A DNA stretch of 64,000 nucleotides from an uncultured Clostridia bacterium (lineage in GTDB: Bacteria > Bacillota > Clostridia > Lachnospirales > Lachnospiraceae), in the NCBI GenBank assembly GCA_948472945.1, contig CAOKVX010000002.1:124001-188000 (forward strand), given 5' to 3'. The notes under the pieces were generated by a model. That model did not search any database. It was not told the origin of the DNA and saw only the letters and a program-made list of their open reading frames with translations. The stretch's first letter is position 1. Every line of letters begins with the position of its first letter. The position numbers and the translations under genes are program-made. Below, in pieces: positions 56,850-64,000 of this stretch.

Positions 56850-57248
56850 TCATACAGCGTCACGGTCATCAATATTATGTTCATCACAGTCGTCACAGTC
56901 ATGTTCCGACATGAACTCCCTGTTTGTTACGCGTTTTTTATCTCTCTGTTCCTCTACACATTTTGAGAGCATTTCCTTTACATCTCTCGGCTTTTTTATA
57001 CTTATAATATCAAAATTGCCGAGCGTCTTATCAGCTGAAGCACAACGTATTGTTCCGACACCGAAAATCCTCTGCCAAATTGACCTTGTAAGGCTCAAAT
57101 CCATTATCCTGTAAAGCCTCACCTCGTCCTCTTTCTGACTAAGAAAACCCGTCTTCACAAAAAGTCTCTCTTCATCAAGCTCATACTTTGTGAAAGATAA
57201 AGGCAGACCAAATAATGTTCTCTTTCTGTCTCTCCATAAAATATCCAT
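56850..57248 (-). CDS. Bacterial PH-domain protein
   Basis: 132 residues beginning at the ATG at 57,248 with GGAGGG upstream. The pattern GLPLSFTKYELDEERLFVKTGFLSQKEDEVRLYRIMDLSLTRSIWQRIFGVGTIRC matches the bPH_2 (YdbT-like) domain, but without the membrane helices those proteins usually carry. The C-terminus is rich in Asp, Glu, Cys and His (SEHDCDDCDEHNIDDRD), a possible metal-binding tail. It converges on psd. Role unknown. Confidence 0.78.
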   Translation of the reverse strand: MDILWRDRKRTLFGLPLSFTKYELDEERLFVKTGFLSQKEDEVRLYRIMDLSLTRSIWQRIFGVGTIRCASADKTLGNFDIISIKKPRDVKEMLSKCVEEQRDKKRVTNREFMSEHDCDDCDEHNIDDRDAV

Positions 57249-57292
57249 ATCAAATTCCCTCCATGATATAAATAATCGTATCACTCTTACAT

Positions 57293-57350
57293 TCAAATGC
57301 CCCGCAGCAAGCTGACGGGGCATAACTTAGTTTCAACTTAGCAAGTTCAC
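57293..57350. repeat. Short copy D of the intergenic repeat
   Basis: TCAAATGCCCCGCAGCAAGC, then TGACGGGGCATAACTTAG and TTAGCAAGTTC, match the left half of copy A. Compared with A, the stem pair A-T is changed to G-C on both sides (ATACCCCG/CGGGGTAT to ATGCCCCG/CGGGGCAT), which preserves the fold. Confidence 0.65.
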
Positions 57351-57403
57351 ATATGCTTACATAATATTTAAAAGAGTGATATTTTCCAAACTAATTATTA
57401 TTG

Positions 57404-58834
57404 CTAACTGTTTTTGAGAGCCGAAATAGCATCTCCAATTGTCTTGTCAACAGCCTCCATTCCGAATTTATCAACCTCGGACTTACTTCTTGGACCGTGC
57501 GTCAGACAGCCTGCTCCTCCGATGCAGCCGCCTATACATGCCATACCTTCAATAAAGTTGGCGTCTAGTACATTTTTGCTCTTTCTCAACAGCGCCGCCT
57601 TACACTCTTCAATACCATCGCACGCAATTGCTTTTAGCTCAAAGTCCTTATCACCGTGCTCCTTAATTCCCTGCGCAACCGCATCAGAGAGACCGCCGCA
57701 CCTTGCAAAAATTCTGCCGAAATATGAAGCATTGTCAAGAACATCCTCGTCTAGCGTCGTTACATCTATGTCCCTGCTGTCAAATAAAGCCTGCAGCTCC
57801 TCGAAAGTCATCGCAACATCGACGTAAGGTTTTACTTTATCAAGCTGTACTTCAGCCTTTTTTGCCGTGCAAGGTCCTATAAATACTATCTTCGCTGTCT
57901 CATCGGTTCCCTTAATATACTTCGAAATAGCGGCCATCGGAGAAAGATTATGTGATACAAACGGCTCCATTTCAGGGAAATTTTTATGAATAAACTGTAC
58001 AAATGCAGGACAACATGAGCTTGTAAGAAAACCTTTCTCCACGAGCTCCTTTGACTCGGCATCCGCAACCATGTCAGCCCCAAGCGCCGCCTCTACTATC
58101 GTATCAAAACCGAGCTCTTTTAGTCCCTTTATTACCTGACCAAGTTTTGCATACGAAAACTGGCTTGATATTGACGGCGCAACTACGGCATACATTTTAT
58201 ACTTTGTATTATTCTCGCTCTCTTTAATATACTTAATTGTATCAAGAATATATGACTTATCGGTTATTGCGCCAAACGGACACTGATATACACACGCACC
58301 GCAGGAAATACATTTTTCGTTATCAATTGCTGCGGCCTTATTCTCATTCATCGATATGGCTTTAACCTTACAAGCACTCTCACAAGGACGTTTTCTATTA
58401 ACTATAGCCGAGTACGGACAAACCTTTGCACATGCGCCGCAGTCAACACATTTTGACTTATCAATATGCGCGACATGATTATGGTCAAAAGATATTGCGC
58501 CCTTTTTGCATACGTCTTCACATCGATGGGCAAGGCATCCTCTACATGAATTGGTTACGTCATATCCACCCATAGGGCACTCGTCACAGGCAATATCAAT
58601 TACCTGAATCACATTAGGATTTTCCTTATCTCCGCCCATTGCAATTTTAACACGCTCTCCAAGAATCGCCCTCTCCTTGTAAACGCAGCATCTCATCGTA
58701 GGCTTCGTTCCAGGTACAATCGTTTTTGGAATATCGAGTACATTGTCAAGAAGCGTACCGTTCCACGCCTCCCTGGCAACTTCACGCAAAACCTTATACT
58801 TTAAATGCTGTACTTTCGTATCAAATTTTCTCAT
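57404..58834 (-). CDS. [FeFe]-hydrogenase-like protein with 4Fe-4S ferredoxin domains (group B type)
   Basis: 476 residues. N-terminal cysteine region (CDECPMGGYDVTNSCRGCLAHRCEDVC), then ferredoxin-type motifs CVDCGACAKVCP and CISCGACVYQCP near residues 125 and 172. The H-cluster domain shows L1 TSSCCPAF (near 270), L2 IGPCTAKKAE (near 320) and L3 FIEGMACIGGCIGGAGC (near 430). L1 is normally TSCCPxW, L2 MPCxxK. These changes and the MRKFDTKVQHLKYKVLREVA start fit the group B hydrogenases of Clostridia, whose physiological role is less clear than that of group A. It could evolve or take up H2 with ferredoxin from NifJ or Nfn. GGAG precedes the ATG; single gene. Confidence 0.88.
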   Translation of the reverse strand: MRKFDTKVQHLKYKVLREVAREAWNGTLLDNVLDIPKTIVPGTKPTMRCCVYKERAILGERVKIAMGGDKENPNVIQVIDIACDECPMGGYDVTNSCRGCLAHRCEDVCKKGAISFDHNHVAHIDKSKCVDCGACAKVCPYSAIVNRKRPCESACKVKAISMNENKAAAIDNEKCISCGACVYQCPFGAITDKSYILDTIKYIKESENNTKYKMYAVVAPSISSQFSYAKLGQVIKGLKELGFDTIVEAALGADMVADAESKELVEKGFLTSSCCPAFVQFIHKNFPEMEPFVSHNLSPMAAISKYIKGTDETAKIVFIGPCTAKKAEVQLDKVKPYVDVAMTFEELQALFDSRDIDVTTLDEDVLDNASYFGRIFARCGGLSDAVAQGIKEHGDKDFELKAIACDGIEECKAALLRKSKNVLDANFIEGMACIGGCIGGAGCLTHGPRSKSEVDKFGMEAVDKTIGDAISALKNS

Positions 58835-58958
58835 ATTATTCTCCTTGTATTGTGCAGTTAGCTTTGTCAGTTCAGGACAACACTTTACAAATTTAATTTT
58901 AAGCGCACGATAACAGGAAGATAGAAATGCTATTGTCTACCCCCTGTTATTATCCTAA

Positions 58959-58985
58959 GGAAGCACTGATCAAATCAGTGCTTCC
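58959..58985. terminator. Perfect hairpin after the chemotaxis operon
   Basis: GGAAGCACTGA and TCAGTGCTTCC form an 11-base stem with a TCAAA loop. It lies in the 265-base spacer after the chemoreceptor stop and before the hydrogenase start on the minus strand. No good T-run follows, so termination is only probable. A second hairpin GTGTGC/GCACAC lies at about 58,990-59,008. Confidence 0.5.
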
Positions 58986-59099
58986 CTGTAGTGTGCAGCA
59001 AATGCACACAGATTCGTGCTGTTACTTTTTTCGTTTCTTCATTCTGCATATTACTTTTAAGATTAGGCAAAACTATGTCGAAAAAACAAATTCAAATTA

Positions 59100-60455
59100 T
59101 TAATATTTACCAAATCCTCCATCAAGCGATATAATCTGCTCATTGTCATTTTCCTGATAAGAGTTAGAGGCATGTGAGAATCCGCCGCCCTTATCCCCTG
59201 ATGAAGACACTCCGCCATATGAATAATCTTTAAGTTTGTATTTTGATATCATACTTCTAAGGCTCTCAGACTGGTTTGCAAGTTCTTCACTGGCTGAAGC
59301 ACATTCTTCACTTGTAGCTGAGTTTGTCTGTACAACCTGTGAAACCTGATTAATAGCCTGATTAATCTGAGTAATGGCAGTTGCCTGATTGTTAGATGCA
59401 GTTGCAATCGAGTCAATCAAATCAGCAGCCTTTGCTATTGATACAACAATAGCGTCAAACGCCTTTGACGTATCTGCTGCAAGCTCCGTACCATTTTTTA
59501 CCCTTGTGATTGAATCCTCAATCATGTCGCTTGTCTCCTTAGCAGCTGCCGCACTCTTTTCTGCAAGATTACGAACTTCCTCGGCAACAACCGCAAATCC
59601 CTTACCGTGAACGCCGGCCCTGGCAGCCTCAACCGTAGCGTTGAGCGCAAGGATATTTGTCTGGAACGCAATATCGTCAATAGTCTTGATAACTTTTGAT
59701 ATCTTATCACTTGAATCATTAATGCTATTCATTGCGTCCATCATACCCTTCATCTGGTCCTGTCCGCGTTCAGCACCGTTACGCACATCATGGGCAATAT
59801 TATCAGCCAGATTAGCCTGCTCAGCATTGTCCTTAGTCTTGTTGGCAATGTCCTCCATAGAAGCCGTAATCTGCTCGATAGCGCTTGCCTGTTCCGTAGA
59901 ACCCTGTGCAAGGGCCTGAGAAGCGTCTGCCACCTGTCCTGAACCTGCAGTAACCTGTATCGAAGACTCCCTGATGCCTGAGAGAGCGTCATTATTCTTT
60001 GTGATAATGTCTATAAATGCAAAAGCAAGCACATCCTTGTCAGAACGCGGATGGATCTCAACAGTCAAGTCCCCCGATGCAATTTTGTTCGCAACGTCTA
60101 CCTGTCTTCTTATAGACGCAATCATCGTGTTGATGTTATCTGCAACCTCTCCGAACTCGTCATTAGAAAGTTTTTCTGCCTCAATCTCAACATTACCGAT
60201 ACTTATCTCCTGAACAGCAGTCTGTATCGCCTTTAACGGCCTCATTATCTTTTTAATTATGTAAAATTCTGCAATAAAACTTGTTACAAGGCATACTAAA
60301 CCAAATATAATAATAACTTCCACCATTCCGGTAATATGCTCTGAATTTTTTCTGTATATGTCAAGACCTATAATTAAATCACACAATACTATAAATAAAT
60401 CCAGTAAACCAAATGCAATATAAATCTTTATTTTTAATGATGTTGTCTTTCCCAT
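59100..60455 (-). CDS. Methyl-accepting chemotaxis protein without a large sensor domain
   Basis: 451 residues. Two hydrophobic helices (about 9-29 and 43-65) enclose only some 13 residues, so there is no classic extracellular ligand domain. A HAMP region follows (KIMRPLKAIQTAVQEISIGNVEIEAEKLSNDEFGEVADNIN), then the coiled-coil signalling domain with the hairpin tip DDIAFQTNILALNATVEAARAGVHGKGFAVVAEEVRNLAEKS. It lacks a C-terminal NWETF-type pentapeptide. The start overlaps the cheW stop (TAATG). It may sense membrane or cytoplasmic state. Confidence 0.93.
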   Translation of the reverse strand: MGKTTSLKIKIYIAFGLLDLFIVLCDLIIGLDIYRKNSEHITGMVEVIIIFGLVCLVTSFIAEFYIIKKIMRPLKAIQTAVQEISIGNVEIEAEKLSNDEFGEVADNINTMIASIRRQVDVANKIASGDLTVEIHPRSDKDVLAFAFIDIITKNNDALSGIRESSIQVTAGSGQVADASQALAQGSTEQASAIEQITASMEDIANKTKDNAEQANLADNIAHDVRNGAERGQDQMKGMMDAMNSINDSSDKISKVIKTIDDIAFQTNILALNATVEAARAGVHGKGFAVVAEEVRNLAEKSAAAAKETSDMIEDSITRVKNGTELAADTSKAFDAIVVSIAKAADLIDSIATASNNQATAITQINQAINQVSQVVQTNSATSEECASASEELANQSESLRSMISKYKLKDYSYGGVSSSGDKGGGFSHASNSYQENDNEQIISLDGGFGKY

Positions 60456-60976
60456 TATTTATCGCTCCCCTCTGTTATTTCGGCATCTTTCGCCGCCTGT
60501 TCCAACAATATTATCTCATCATCACGTATCAGTTTCTCAGGATCCAAAAGCATCTTTACTGAATCTCCTACCTTGCCTAGACCATATACATACTTGTTCT
60601 TTGACATTCCCTGTCCAAGAGACGGCGGCGGGGTGATGTTTGCAGACGGAATATTCACTACCTCTGCTATAGCCTCTACGATAAGTCCGACTACAGTTCC
60701 CTTAACTGAAATAATTATTATACATGTGCGGTCCGTATATTCAAACGGCTTCTGTTTGAACCTTATCCGAACATCGATAACCGGTATAATTTTTCCACGG
60801 AGATTAATGAGTCCCTTAATATAATCTTCCGTTTCCGGAATAGCCGTGATTGCCTGGATTCCAATTATTTCATCTACAACCTTAAGCTCCAATGCAAAAA
60901 ATTCATTGTTGGATTTAAATGTTATATATTTATCTTTCTGTGTATCTTCTTCCAATTCTTCAATAATATCTTCCAT
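60455..60976 (-). CDS. cheW: Chemotaxis coupling protein CheW
   Basis: Bridges CheA to receptors. 173 residues from the ATG at 60,976 (AAAGGAG upstream). CheW signatures: TFKSNNEFFALELKVVDEIIGIQ, PETEDYIKGLINLRGKIIPVIDVRIRF and the terminal LDPEKLIRDDE. A longer-than-usual acidic N-terminus (EDIIEELEEDTQKDK) is present. Between cheA and the chemoreceptor with short overlap or gap. Confidence 0.94.
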   Translation of the reverse strand: MEDIIEELEEDTQKDKYITFKSNNEFFALELKVVDEIIGIQAITAIPETEDYIKGLINLRGKIIPVIDVRIRFKQKPFEYTDRTCIIIISVKGTVVGLIVEAIAEVVNIPSANITPPPSLGQGMSKNKYVYGLGKVGDSVKMLLDPEKLIRDDEIILLEQAAKDAEITEGSDK

Positions 60977-60981
60977 TTGTA

Positions 60982-63138
60982 TCAACTCCTTTCTGCCTGT
61001 ATCAGTCCACCAACATCGAGAATAAGCGCAAGGCTTCCATCACCAAGCTGTGTACAGCCTGAAATACCATCAACTTTTTTAATATATGTAGGTATCGGCT
61101 TAACAACAATCTCCTGTTGGCCCATAAGACGGTCTGCAAAAATACATACTTTTTGGCTTTCATGCTCGAGAACAATTATTATACCCTGAGACTTAACGCG
61201 TCTCTCCAAATTCAAATGATACTGCTGCTCAAGCCTTACTATAGGACAATATTCGTCTCTTATAACAACATATTCCTCACCGTTAGGCTCGGTAATAATC
61301 TCCGCATCATCAGCCGAGAAGAACTCCTTTACGCTGTTTGACTCTACCACAAATGTTGATGAAGCAAGCTCAAGCACAATTCCCTCTATTATGGCAAGAG
61401 TAAGCGGTATCTTCATTGTAAACACCGAGCCCTCGCCCTCAACTGAATCAATATCCAGCCTTCCGCCAATCTGCTGTATATTTTTTACTACGACGTCCAT
61501 ACCAACTCCACGTCCTGAAACCTCGGTAACAGTTTCTTTCGTGGAAAATCCGGGATATGTTATATACTGGTATATCTCTTTGTTCGTAAAGTCTGACAAA
61601 ACCATCTTGTCGCTAATAAGACCGTTTTCCTGCGCCTTATTAAATATCTTTTTAGGGTCCATTCCCTTGCCGTCGTCCCTTACGATGATAAATACTTTAC
61701 CGCCCTCGTTCTTAGCCTCAAGCGTGACCTTACCCTGTGCAGGCTTTCCTGCCTGTACCCTGTCGTCCGGGGTATCTTCAATACCGTGGTCGACCGAGTT
61801 TCTTACGAGGTGCATTAATGGGTCGGATATATGCTCTATAATACTCTTATCAACTTCCGTATTCTCACCGACAATCTCAAGCGCAATATTTTTGCCAAGC
61901 TTTCTTGATGTGTCAAATATAATACGGTTCATTTTCTGGAATGTATTAGTAAGCGGCATCATTCTCATTGACATTATTACATCCTGAAGCTCTGATGTAA
62001 ATTTTGTAAGCTGTCTTGCAGCCTTATTAAAGTTGGAAAGATTAAGCCCCGGTACCTGAAGGTCAGGATTTTGAAGCACAACAGACTCAGCTATTACAAT
62101 CTCACCTATAAGGTCCATGAGCGAATCCATCTTAGATATGCTCACGCTTATAAAGCTCTGCTGTTTATCTTTCTTCTCATTATGTTTTGCGAGAACCTTT
62201 GGCTTTCCGGGCTGCTTCGGCTGTATTACGTAATCTCCCGGAACAGGTTCGTCTTTCTTCTTCTGCTGCTTTTCTTCTTTCTCTATCTCACGCTTTTTAA
62301 TTGTATTAACGTCTGACTCAAGGTCAATGACAGGAGAAGATGCCGGCTCAAATCCACTCATAAATTCATCTATTGAACATTCGGAGATGTCAATAGTGTC
62401 AACTTCGGACGAATTATCGACAAGATTTCTTACCTCGTCCATTGATGCCTGTGTCTGTAAAAGCATCTTAAATCCGTCGCAAAGGATAATATCCGCGCTC
62501 TTTTCATTAGACGCGATATCCTCCGGAATATACTGTAAATCTTCCGCAACCTCACCGAGTGCATACACTGCAGAATACGCCCTCAGATTAGCCATCATTG
62601 TATCACTCTTGTAATTAATTACAATTCTGTAAAAATGACTCTCAGATGATGACACTGGTGCAATGTAAAACTGATTAGGGGCAACATACTCATTTTCCTT
62701 AGGAACTTCCTTTCCCGAATCAGTAATACCATTTTTTATCCGCTCAAGAAACTCATCAATCTGGGCAACCAGTTCAGTAGAATCCCCGTCAGGGTCATTT
62801 CCCTCGCGAATCTTGTCAAACTCAGCAGATATAAAATCAGAAACCTGGAAAATATGCTCGACAAGCTCCAAATGCGGAACATTGTCGGGATGAGCTTCTC
62901 TGAGATAATAAAAAACATCTTCAAGCTTATGAGCAAGTTTAGTGATGTTATCAAACATCATTATTCCTGACGAGCCTTTAATTGTATGCATAGCCCTAAA
63001 GAACTCATTTATAGCAACTTCATCAAATCCATCCGAATCTTTCTGTTCAAGGGTAATTGCCTCAAGCTGTTCGAGCAACTGCCCATTTTCAAACAGATAC
63101 ATATCAACCATACCGTCTGTGTTAAATTCTTCTGCCAA
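60982..63138 (-). CDS. cheA: Chemotaxis histidine kinase CheA
   Basis: About 718 residues. P1 Hpt domain with the phosphorylated His51 in FRAMHTIKGSSGIM; a P2-like region around 170-260; a Lys/Glu/Pro-rich linker; P3 dimerisation (VSISKMDSLMDLIGEIVIAESVVLQN); P4 ATPase with LVRNSVDHGIE, VRDDGKGMD and GRGVGMDVV; P5 CheW-like C-terminus. The most likely start is TTG at 63,138, which has GGAGGGGG just upstream; the ATG six codons earlier overlaps that site and has none of its own. Confidence 0.95.
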   Translation of the reverse strand: MAEEFNTDGMVDMYLFENGQLLEQLEAITLEQKDSDGFDEVAINEFFRAMHTIKGSSGIMMFDNITKLAHKLEDVFYYLREAHPDNVPHLELVEHIFQVSDFISAEFDKIREGNDPDGDSTELVAQIDEFLERIKNGITDSGKEVPKENEYVAPNQFYIAPVSSSESHFYRIVINYKSDTMMANLRAYSAVYALGEVAEDLQYIPEDIASNEKSADIILCDGFKMLLQTQASMDEVRNLVDNSSEVDTIDISECSIDEFMSGFEPASSPVIDLESDVNTIKKREIEKEEKQQKKKDEPVPGDYVIQPKQPGKPKVLAKHNEKKDKQQSFISVSISKMDSLMDLIGEIVIAESVVLQNPDLQVPGLNLSNFNKAARQLTKFTSELQDVIMSMRMMPLTNTFQKMNRIIFDTSRKLGKNIALEIVGENTEVDKSIIEHISDPLMHLVRNSVDHGIEDTPDDRVQAGKPAQGKVTLEAKNEGGKVFIIVRDDGKGMDPKKIFNKAQENGLISDKMVLSDFTNKEIYQYITYPGFSTKETVTEVSGRGVGMDVVVKNIQQIGGRLDIDSVEGEGSVFTMKIPLTLAIIEGIVLELASSTFVVESNSVKEFFSADDAEIITEPNGEEYVVIRDEYCPIVRLEQQYHLNLERRVKSQGIIIVLEHESQKVCIFADRLMGQQEIVVKPIPTYIKKVDGISGCTQLGDGSLALILDVGGLIQAERS

Positions 63139-63187
63139 ATCTCCCCCTCCTCTCATATCTGATACTTAAATTAATATAACGGAGTTT

Positions 63188-63580
63188 TTAATTCAACTCC
63201 AGTTTTTTTAACACTTCCTTGAGCTTATCAAGGTCAATTGGCTTTGCACAATAGACGCTGCAGCCCATCTCAAATGCTTTATCAACATTTTTTTTCTCGT
63301 TGAGAGCAGTAGTCATAATAACTTTAGCTCTCTTATTTTCCGGAACATTTCTTTCCTTTTCCATATCCCTTATCATTTTCAGCGCCTGATATCCATCGAG
63401 AGCAGGCATCATTACATCAAGGCATATAAGGTCATAATATTTTTCTTCATCCAACGCCATCATAAAAGCAAATGTTGCTTCCATTCCGTCCACAGTTACA
63501 TCGCATTCTCCAAACTGTGATAGATATTCAAGCATAAGCTTTCTACTCGGAAAATCGTCTTCAGCTATAAGTATCCTCAA
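63188..63580 (-). CDS. Single-domain response regulator (CheY-like)
   Basis: 130 residues, receiver only: ILIAEDDFPSRKLMLEYL, phosphoacceptor Asp in LICLDVMMPALDGYQA, Thr in VIMTTALNEKK, Lys in VYCAKPIDL. It starts at a TTG with AAAGGAGG eight bases upstream. It lies between cheB and cheA. It differs from standard CheY (usually found elsewhere with flagellar genes) and may be a phosphate sink or an additional output. Confidence 0.85.
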   Translation of the reverse strand: MRILIAEDDFPSRKLMLEYLSQFGECDVTVDGMEATFAFMMALDEEKYYDLICLDVMMPALDGYQALKMIRDMEKERNVPENKRAKVIMTTALNEKKNVDKAFEMGCSVYCAKPIDLDKLKEVLKKLELN

Positions 63581-63597
63581 AACATTTCCTCCTTTCC

Positions 63598-64000
63598 CTA
63601 TCTCGATTTGTTTTTCATATTAATTATATCATAAACCCTCTGCGGAATTTTCAGCAGTGGTTGTTGATAATCGACAGCTCCAATATCAAACGCCGCTTTC
63701 GGCATACCGTACACTATGCAGGTAGCCTCGTCCTGACCGACTGTCACCGCGCCTTTGTTTTTCATGTTAAGCAGACCCTTTGCACCGTCGGCTCCCATTC
63801 CCGTAAGAATTATTCCAATAGCATTATTGCCTACAACCTTAGCGACTGAGTCAAACAGCACGTCAACCGACGGACAATGCCCGTTAACTTTCTCACCCGG
63901 AGAGCATTCAACCTTATATGTCTGTCCTACCTTTACTACTTTCATATGCGCATCCCCGGGAGCTATAAGAACCTGCCCCGGACATATTATATCTCCGGTC
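63598..64000 (-). CDS. cheB: CheB protein-glutamate methylesterase, C-terminal part (cut by window edge)
   Basis: Removes methyl groups from chemoreceptors to adapt the response. The visible part of about 133 residues belongs to the methylesterase domain: GQVLIAPGDAHMKVVKV, a phosphate-binding-like GHCPSVDVLFDSV, GIILTGMGADGAKGLLNMKNKG with the catalytic Asp, and TVGQDEATCIVYGMPKAAFDIGA. The frame continues without a stop to base 64,000, so the receiver domain, active Ser and His lie beyond. It is first in the visible chemotaxis operon. Confidence 0.93.
   Translation of the reverse strand, partial: TGDIICPGQVLIAPGDAHMKVVKVGQTYKVECSPGEKVNGHCPSVDVLFDSVAKVVGNNAIGIILTGMGADGAKGLLNMKNKGAVTVGQDEATCIVYGMPKAAFDIGAVDYQQPLLKIPQRVYDIINMKNKSR

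Noticed and set aside
48105-57350. CRISPR array suggested by repeated sequence
   Set aside because: The repeats are long, kilobases apart, have no regular spacers and no cas genes are near.

Overview
The window looks like the chromosome of a motile, anaerobic, glycogen-storing member of the Clostridia, most likely Lachnospiraceae. The evidence is pyruvate:ferredoxin oxidoreductase, an NfnAB-type pair, an [FeFe]-hydrogenase-like protein, a paired GlgC/GlgD, FabK-type fatty-acid synthesis, a chemotaxis operon and Gram-positive-style ribosome binding sites. I cannot fix genus or species from sequence alone. I saw no rRNA, convincing tRNA, CRISPR array, prophage or intact insertion sequence.

Layout. 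Bases 1-1,900 (minus strand): two membrane proteins leading into the diadenylate cyclase gene cdaA, which runs off the left edge. Bases 2,100-19,950 (minus): a glycogen and carbon block read glgB, glgP, glgC, glgD, glgA, a glgX-malQ fusion, pgi, a YfcE-like phosphodiesterase, then nifJ. Bases 20,000-24,050 (minus): gdhA and the nfnA-nfnB pair. Bases 24,080-31,300 (minus): acpP, fabK, fabD, fabG, fabF, then fabZ and an acyl-CoA ligase, interrupted by small repeat elements. Bases 31,390-34,275 (plus): TrkA-TrkH potassium uptake. Bases 34,370-38,600 (minus): a two-component system with an unknown membrane-anchored protein and an anchored C39-type peptidase. Bases 38,700-45,010: rRNA pseudouridine synthase, YCII protein, DUF6512-like membrane protein, MarR-MATE pair and a secreted papain-like peptidase. 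Bases 45,080-48,700 (minus): a LexA-like repressor followed by a UvrD/PcrA-like helicase, and an unknown gene. Bases 49,000-53,900: rubrerythrin, pyruvate kinase, a PutP-type symporter and an acetyltransferase. Bases 54,250-56,815 (plus): PAP2 protein, pssA and psd, for phosphatidylethanolamine. Bases 56,850-58,835 (minus): a PH-domain protein and the hydrogenase. Bases 59,100-64,000 (minus): cheB (cut by the right edge), a CheY-like regulator, cheA, cheW and a chemoreceptor.

How it fits together. The glycogen block makes ADP-glucose (GlgC/GlgD), polymerises and branches it (GlgA/GlgB), and recovers it (GlgP, GlgX-MalQ). Pgi and, further away, Pyk and NifJ carry the carbon through glycolysis to acetyl-CoA and reduced ferredoxin, which Nfn and the hydrogenase could use. 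GdhA uses NAD(P)H for ammonia assimilation. CdaA product c-di-AMP is known to control potassium uptake in Firmicutes, so Trk is a plausible target.

The least explained material is intergenic. There are at least three families of small foldback elements: a CTAG-ended pair joined end to end, a 144-bp repeat whose left arm can pair with two alternative partners, and a three-hairpin element whose two copies keep the fold while the stems differ in sequence. Other points for follow-up are Lys-rich tails on GlgA and GlgB, a LexA-like protein with a UmuD-like Cys-Gly cleavage site, a palindromic operator candidate in the fab promoter, and a hairpin that buries the nifJ ribosome binding site.
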